Positions 59,946-64,000 of a stretch of DNA of 64,000 nt are shown here, piece after piece (positions within the stretch are counted from its first letter, which is position 1; each line of letters opens with the position of its first letter). Under the pieces are notes generated by a model. That model saw only the letters and a list, made by a program, of their open reading frames with translations. It made no database searches and had not been told where the DNA came from. The stretch is taken from NCBI GenBank assembly GCA_945878405.1, contig CAMCTJ010000006.1:1-64000 (forward strand), written 5' to 3'. This stretch comes from Bdellovibrio sp. ZAP7 (GTDB taxonomy: Bacteria; Bdellovibrionota; FAC87; UBA2466). Position numbers and translations under genes: made by a program.

Positions 59946-59974
59946 ACTCTAGCAGTAGTAAACCTGCTACGCAA
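59946..59974 (-). promoter_or_regulatory. Candidate sigma70 promoter for acpP
   Basis: On the minus strand TTGCGT and TAGAGT are 17 bases apart, with TGC in front of the -10 (extended -10). The expected start lies about 30 bp before the acpP ATG. The -35 is weak, so the extended -10 would carry most of the recognition. Confidence 0.45.
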
Positions 59975-59994
59975 GCAGACTGAGAACCGATGTG

Positions 59995-60693
59995 ATGAAA
60001 TCTTTTTCTAAATTAACCCAGGAGATTATCGCCTGTAACAGGTGCCCGCGCCTAAGGATGCACTGCGCTAGCATTGCTCGCTCTAAGCGGGCGGCTTATA
60101 AAACTGAAGTTTACTGGGGAAAACCCGTACCAGGATTTGGCTCTCATACCGCCCGTTTATGGGTTGTTGGCCTGGCCCCGGGGGCTCACGGTGCGAATCG
60201 CACGGGCCGAGTTTTTACCGGAGATAGCTCAGGCGACTGGCTTTACTTAGCTTTATACAAACATGGGTTCAGCTCAGCCCCAGAATCTTTCAAGTCTAAC
60301 GATGGATTAACATTATTTGATACTTACATTTCCTGTATCTGCCGGTGCGCTCCCCCAGAAAACCGCCCCACCCGTGCAGAGATTGCAAACTGCTCATCTT
60401 ATCTATCAACTGAATGGGAACTTCTTAATTCCCCGCCACTGATTTTAGCGCTGGGGCAGATGGCATTTGAGGAAGTAATAAAACTTCTTCTGGCCTTTTA
60501 TCAGATAAAGAGAGAACGGCACTGGAAGTTCCAGCACGGGGCTCTCTATGAGATAGGGGAAACCAAGGTTCTGGCGTCTTACCATCCCAGCCAACAGAAT
60601 ACGGCTACCAAACGTTTAACTATTAAAATGTGGAATTCGATTTTTGAAACGGCTGCTCGCAAGCTAAAAAACCATCCCCTTCGAGAAGATTAA
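59995..60693 (+). CDS. Uracil-DNA glycosylase, family 5 (UDGb)
   Basis: Removes uracil (and other deaminated bases) from DNA, using an Fe-S-type UDG fold. The motif GLAPGAHGANRTGRVFTGDSSGDWLY is the family-5 hallmark (motif I without the usual catalytic Asp), and the C-terminal motif is ASYHPSQQNT. The Cys pattern (CNRCPRLRMHC near the N-terminus, then CICRC) suits the 4Fe-4S cluster. ATG at 59995 or GTG at 59992 are both possible. The 3' end overlaps the convergent lipoprotein gene by 30 bp. Confidence 0.92.
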   Translation: MKSFSKLTQEIIACNRCPRLRMHCASIARSKRAAYKTEVYWGKPVPGFGSHTARLWVVGLAPGAHGANRTGRVFTGDSSGDWLYLALYKHGFSSAPESFKSNDGLTLFDTYISCICRCAPPENRPTRAEIANCSSYLSTEWELLNSPPLILALGQMAFEEVIKLLLAFYQIKRERHWKFQHGALYEIGETKVLASYHPSQQNTATKRLTIKMWNSIFETAARKLKNHPLRED

Positions 60694-61134
60694 TTTGTCA
60701 GTTCCTTTTGGACGAACAGAATCGATTAACCATCCGCCAGCCCCCTGATTGAGAACCACTTCACGTTCATTGGTCTCCTTTGTAACATCGGTGCCCTGAC
60801 GATTCTCTACTACTACCTGATACACGACAATCGCTTGATCATTATTTATGTTCGTCGATAAAATCTTTAGCTCTTGAATATTCAAATTACCGTTTAAATA
60901 AAACAGCCGGAATTGCTCATCGTTCATATCTTCGAATGCGGCCTTCATTTCCCCAGAACACAAACCAGAAAGTTTGTTTTTGTCGACGACCTCTTTAGCC
61001 TCTCCGCTCAATCGGACAAAGCTGCGAACCACTTCCTCGGGAGATGCCGACACGGCCATCGCTGGCGCTTCTTTTTTTGTGCACCCAGCAAACAGAAACA
61101 AAATTAAACTGATTAAAAGTAAGCTAGTTTTCAT
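60664..61134 (-). CDS. Small lipoprotein (DUF4878-like)
   Basis: A 156-aa lipoprotein with the lipobox LFAGC (leader SLLLISLILFLFAGC). The mature part looks like the small alpha+beta NTF2-type layout of DUF4878-like proteins: PEEVVRSFVRLSGEAKEVVDKNKLSGLCSGEMKAAFEDMND, then a sheet (QAIVVYQVVVENRQG, REVVLNQGAGGWLIDSV). The role is unknown, and the family assignment is by fold-like pattern only. Confidence 0.7.
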   Translation of the reverse strand: MKTSLLLISLILFLFAGCTKKEAPAMAVSASPEEVVRSFVRLSGEAKEVVDKNKLSGLCSGEMKAAFEDMNDEQFRLFYLNGNLNIQELKILSTNINNDQAIVVYQVVVENRQGTDVTKETNEREVVLNQGAGGWLIDSVRPKGTDKLIFSKGMVF

Positions 61135-61236
61135 AAAACCATTTTACGGCAGACCAGTTGAAAGGCAACCTAAGAGTCTTTGTCCACTCAAATACAGGTT
61201 GAACCCTCCCCTCCTCTACGAGTAGTCTTGGTGGGA

Positions 61237-62118
61237 ATGAGCCTCCTTCGAGACAGACTGACTGAGAAGAAATTGGTGATCACGGCGGAAGTCTCACCTC
61301 CTAAAGGGGCTGGGATCAAAAAACTTCGTGAACATATCCAACTTATCAGCCCTCACGTAACAGCCATCAATATTACCGACTGCCAACGATCAGTTGTCCG
61401 CATGGCATCTTGGGCTGCGTGCAAAATCATCATGGACCTCGGAGCAGAGCCCGTTCTGCAAGTTACCTGCCGAGATAGAAACTCAATTGCTTTACAGGCC
61501 GATTTAATGGGTGCTTCAGCTTTAGGTATTCAGAATGTTCTTTGCTTAACGGGCGATCCAGTGAAAGTTGGAGATAGCCCTGATAGCCGTTCTGTATTTG
61601 AATACGAATCTATCAAGCTTCTACAAACGGCCTCCAATCTTCAAAGAGGCCGAGACGCCCAGAATTTGAAAATGAATGCTCCAACCCGATTTGTTTTAGG
61701 TTCAGTCGTTAACCCAACCGCTAGAGGTGGTTTGGGACAGCTTGAAAGAATGAAAAAAAAGATTGCTGCAGGAGCCATTTTTTTTCAAACCCAAGCTAAT
61801 TATGACATCGAGGACTTTTGTTCATTCCTTCGTTTGACCCAGGACGTCGACACCTCTATTTTAGCTGGCATCTTGGTCCTGCATTCACCCGATATTGCTC
61901 ACTTCATCAATGAAAACATTCCGGGCATTCAACTTCCTAAGAGCGTGATAAAAAGATTGGAAAACGCATCCGACCCCGAAAAAGAGGGGATTGAAATAGC
62001 AATCGAGTCCATGCTTCAATTAAAAGATCACTGCGCGGGTTTTCATGTCATGACAATACGACGCGAACCTTTAATTCCTTTAGTTGTGAAAGGCTTTTAT
62101 GAGCGAATCTCTATCTAG
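61237..62118 (+). CDS. metF: Methylenetetrahydrofolate reductase-type protein MetF
   Basis: Reduces 5,10-methylene-THF to 5-methyl-THF (FAD, NADH) for methionine synthesis. The ATG at 61237 (293 aa, GGTGGG just upstream) gives a family-like start (KKLVITAEVSPPKGAGIKKL). Other blocks are LQVTCRDRNSIALQADLMGASALGIQNVLCLTGDP and AGAIFFQTQANYD. The length is that of the bacterial one-domain enzyme. The gene overlaps gcvT by 20 bp, an uncommon pairing linking methylene-THF production and use. Confidence 0.9.
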   Translation: MSLLRDRLTEKKLVITAEVSPPKGAGIKKLREHIQLISPHVTAINITDCQRSVVRMASWAACKIIMDLGAEPVLQVTCRDRNSIALQADLMGASALGIQNVLCLTGDPVKVGDSPDSRSVFEYESIKLLQTASNLQRGRDAQNLKMNAPTRFVLGSVVNPTARGGLGQLERMKKKIAAGAIFFQTQANYDIEDFCSFLRLTQDVDTSILAGILVLHSPDIAHFINENIPGIQLPKSVIKRLENASDPEKEGIEIAIESMLQLKDHCAGFHVMTIRREPLIPLVVKGFYERISI

Positions 62119-63217
62119 AACCCCCCTCTATAAAAATCACTTGGCACTGAGTGCTCGGATGGTTCCTTTTGCAGGCTACGAAATGCCTGTTCAGTACCAA
62201 GGGGTGATCGAAGAAACCAAAGCTTGCAGAAAAACAGGCGGATTATTTGACGTAAGTCACATGGGCCAATTTGTTTTAAAAGGCAAAAATGTTTTGCCCC
62301 TTTTGCAAGAATTAGTAACGAATCAATTGAACAAAGTAGCTATCGGCCAAGCCCAATATAATTTTCTTTGCAATGAACGCGGTGGGGTAATTGATGACAT
62401 CATTGTCTATCATCGTGCTGAAAACGAAGTGTTTCTCTGTGTAAATGCGAGCAATCGAAAAGCAGATTGGGATTGGTTGACCTCTCATTTGGGCGCCCAA
62501 TTGGATTTTCAGGATCTCAGCGAGCAAACCGCACTTATCGCGATCCAAGGCCCTGAATCCCAATCAGTGCTCATGAAGATTGCTCCAGATGGAGACTGGG
62601 ATCGGTTAAATTATTACTGGGCAAAAGAAACCTCTATCTGTGACATTCCTGTTTTTGTGTCTCGAACAGGGTATACGGGGGAGGATGGTTTCGAACTCTA
62701 CGTGCCTTCTGAAAAAGCGAGTGAGCTGTGGAATGCTTTACTCGAAGAAGGAAAGACTAGAGGCATTCAACCCTGTGGTCTAGGAGCCCGAGATTCGTTG
62801 AGACTAGAGATGGGGTATCCGCTTCACGGTCACGAATTAAGCCCTGATATTACGCCTCTTCAAGCCGGTTTAACTTGGGCAGTAAAACTAGATACAGTTC
62901 CACAATTCATTGGAAGAGAGGCATTATTAAAGGAACGAAGCGAAGGCCCGCAAATTCAACTTAAGCCTTTAGTCATTCAGGATAAACGAATTGCACGACA
63001 AGGTTATGAGATCGCAAATCTCAATAAACAGATTGTTGGCACAATCACCAGTGGCACTTTTAGTCCCCATTGCGGTTCACCTATTGCTCTTGGCTTCGTT
63101 CAAAAAGAAGACAGTCAAAACAGCCAGTACCTGGTAAAAGTCAGAACCGACTGGATCCCTGCGCAATCCACTAGTCTCCCGTTTGTTCCCAGTCGAGTCA
63201 GAAAGAACACAAAGTAA
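62099..63217 (+). CDS. gcvT: Aminomethyltransferase GcvT (glycine cleavage T protein)
   Basis: GcvT moves the methylene group from GcvH-bound aminomethyl lipoate to THF. The 372-aa protein begins RTPLYKNHLALSARMVPFAGYEMPVQYQGVIEETKACRKTGGLFDVSHMGQ. It has the T-protein block VSRTGYTGEDGFELYVP, and the C-terminal GXXTSG stretch is GTITSGTFSPHCGSPIALGFV. No gcvH or gcvP follows here, so the rest of the system is elsewhere. The metF overlap suggests shared translation. Confidence 0.95.
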   Translation: MSESLSRTPLYKNHLALSARMVPFAGYEMPVQYQGVIEETKACRKTGGLFDVSHMGQFVLKGKNVLPLLQELVTNQLNKVAIGQAQYNFLCNERGGVIDDIIVYHRAENEVFLCVNASNRKADWDWLTSHLGAQLDFQDLSEQTALIAIQGPESQSVLMKIAPDGDWDRLNYYWAKETSICDIPVFVSRTGYTGEDGFELYVPSEKASELWNALLEEGKTRGIQPCGLGARDSLRLEMGYPLHGHELSPDITPLQAGLTWAVKLDTVPQFIGREALLKERSEGPQIQLKPLVIQDKRIARQGYEIANLNKQIVGTITSGTFSPHCGSPIALGFVQKEDSQNSQYLVKVRTDWIPAQSTSLPFVPSRVRKNTK

Positions 63218-63225
63218 CTTTACGA

Positions 63226-63234
63226 TGTTATAAT
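63226..63234 (+). promoter_or_regulatory. Extended -10 promoter for the last gene
   Basis: TGTTATAAT combines a perfect TATAAT with an extended TG, on the plus strand 24 bp before the next ATG. No matching -35 is visible (the six bases 17 bp upstream are unlike TTGACA), which is acceptable for extended -10 promoters. Confidence 0.55.
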
Positions 63235-63257
63235 TATCTTTCAACCGGAGAGGAATG

Positions 63258-64000
63258 ATGCGCTTTTTTTCTGCACTGAACGTATTTTTTTTGATCCTTG
63301 CGTCCGTACCGGTTTTTCCAGAATCTCAACACAACTCCATACTCCTTGAACGCATTGGATCCGCGAAAAAGCGGCCACCGGTAACCGATCGATTATCTGA
63401 AGATGAGATCCTTTTTTTGACTGACAACTTTTTCAGGATCGAAGAATCGGTTAAAGAAAGATATGACAACAAAACCGAAAAGCCCGATTTAACCATTGCT
63501 GATGGAATCAGCTCAGCCCTTTCCTCAGATGCCAAAGAATCGGTTTTGGCTGCCGCCCTTGCAGACTTAGCAGGTTCACTCAACAAAAATCAATTGAGAA
63601 GCCTTCAAAGAGAAAGCGAAGCCCTAGCTACTAAAATTCGGGAACAAGAGCCCAGAGATCGAGACCTTAGACTTTTGACGTTAATTGAACGAAGTGAATG
63701 GCTCACCTATATCGTAAGTGGCCAGACTCCACCTCCTTCCAGTTTCCCACAGCCCAAAGATGAAGAAGCCTTTGAGCGATTCAAGAAAGAATTTAAGTTG
63801 GCCAAAAAGGAAGTAAATAAAAGAAATCGACAGATTTTGGATTATATCCAGGAAGCAAAAGGCGGGAATAAAGATGCCAAGCAATGGCTGCGCCAGAAAT
63901 TGGATCTCAAATCATTTACCACGTTTATGAAGGGTCAAAAAGATTTTGGGGGAGATGCACTTTTTGAAGATGTTGCAGAAGCCCTGGTCTGGGATGACAA
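63258..64000 (+). CDS. Exported protein of unknown function, 3' truncated by window
   Basis: This frame has no stop before the window end, so it is missing from the ORF track. GGAG lies 7 bp before the ATG at 63258 (another in-frame ATG is at 63255). The 247 visible residues begin with a signal peptide (MRFFSALNVFFLILASVPVFPES), then a charged, helical region without membrane segments (for example RLSEDEILFLTDNFFRIEESVKERYDN, ALADLAGSLNKNQLRSLQRESEALATKIREQE). I recognise no domain. An extended -10 promoter (63226) lies directly upstream, so it is transcribed independently of gcvT. Confidence 0.72.
   Translation, partial: MRFFSALNVFFLILASVPVFPESQHNSILLERIGSAKKRPPVTDRLSEDEILFLTDNFFRIEESVKERYDNKTEKPDLTIADGISSALSSDAKESVLAAALADLAGSLNKNQLRSLQRESEALATKIREQEPRDRDLRLLTLIERSEWLTYIVSGQTPPPSSFPQPKDEEAFERFKKEFKLAKKEVNKRNRQILDYIQEAKGGNKDAKQWLRQKLDLKSFTTFMKGQKDFGGDALFEDVAEALVWDD

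Noticed and set aside
1-64000. CRISPR arrays, prophage, insertion sequences, restriction or toxin-antitoxin systems
   Set aside because: No direct repeats with regular spacers, no integrase or transposase motifs, and no restriction or toxin pair is visible. The RatA-like gene at 37415 has no adjacent antitoxin-like gene.

Overview
The window is 64 kb of compact Gram-negative chromosome. Two genes run off the edges: a phosphodiesterase/sulfatase-fold gene at the left end and a secreted-protein gene at the right end. I recognise about 60 protein genes. I see no rRNA, tRNA, CRISPR array, insertion sequence or prophage, and no gene-free stretch longer than about 300 bases. Several features together point to the Bdellovibrionota or a related deltaproteobacterial-type lineage: a rimP-nusA-infB-rbfA-truB-rpsO-pnp operon, outer-membrane barrels and a lipoprotein, a ClpS/ClpA/Aat N-degron set, sigma54-type promoters with an NtrC-type activator, type III glutamine synthetase, the TIGR03546/TIGR03545 pair, a family-5 uracil-DNA glycosylase, and many secreted proteins of unknown function. 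No rRNA is present to confirm this, so the lineage is an inference.

Left third (1-23.5 kb), mostly accessory and envelope genes: queF; a thermolysin-like secreted metalloprotease translationally coupled to a beta-barrel protein; the TIGR03546/TIGR03545 membrane pair; a PYROXD2-like oxidoreductase; a TPR membrane protein with a sigma54-type promoter; a bioD-yihY-cNMP-binding operon; a pteridine-reductase-like SDR; a FecR/Fn3-like protein with a helical secreted partner; a small 82-aa gene behind an almost ideal sigma54 promoter; glnN; cstA; and a cysteine-rich secreted protein containing an HExxH motif.

Middle (23.5-41 kb): a minus-strand run of a penicillin-binding transpeptidase, clpS, clpA, recN and an unknown gene, with aat divergent beside it, so that three N-degron pathway components are clustered; a 7TM-GAF histidine kinase/NtrC regulator pair; a degenerate J-domain/RodZ-HTH fusion with an RluD-type synthase and pgeF; then a packed set containing glpX, a RatA/COQ10-type protein, ridA, a SurA-N-like protein and a GNAT acetyltransferase.

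Right third (39-64 kb), mostly core genes: the operon rimP-nusA-infB-rbfA-truB-rpsO-pnp-M16 peptidase-dut, preceded by a promoter and an intrinsic terminator only 20 bp before rimP; PBP1A; an alginate-export-type barrel; hflX with a PEP-synthase/PPDK regulatory kinase; the nucleotide, amino acid and lipid set acpP-fabF-rpiB-glyA-nusB; a UDG; a lipoprotein; and metF-gcvT.

Recurring themes are extreme packing (7 of 11 convergent pairs overlap through their stop codons), frequent ATGA-type coupling, many TTG/GTG starts, and very few recognisable intrinsic terminators.
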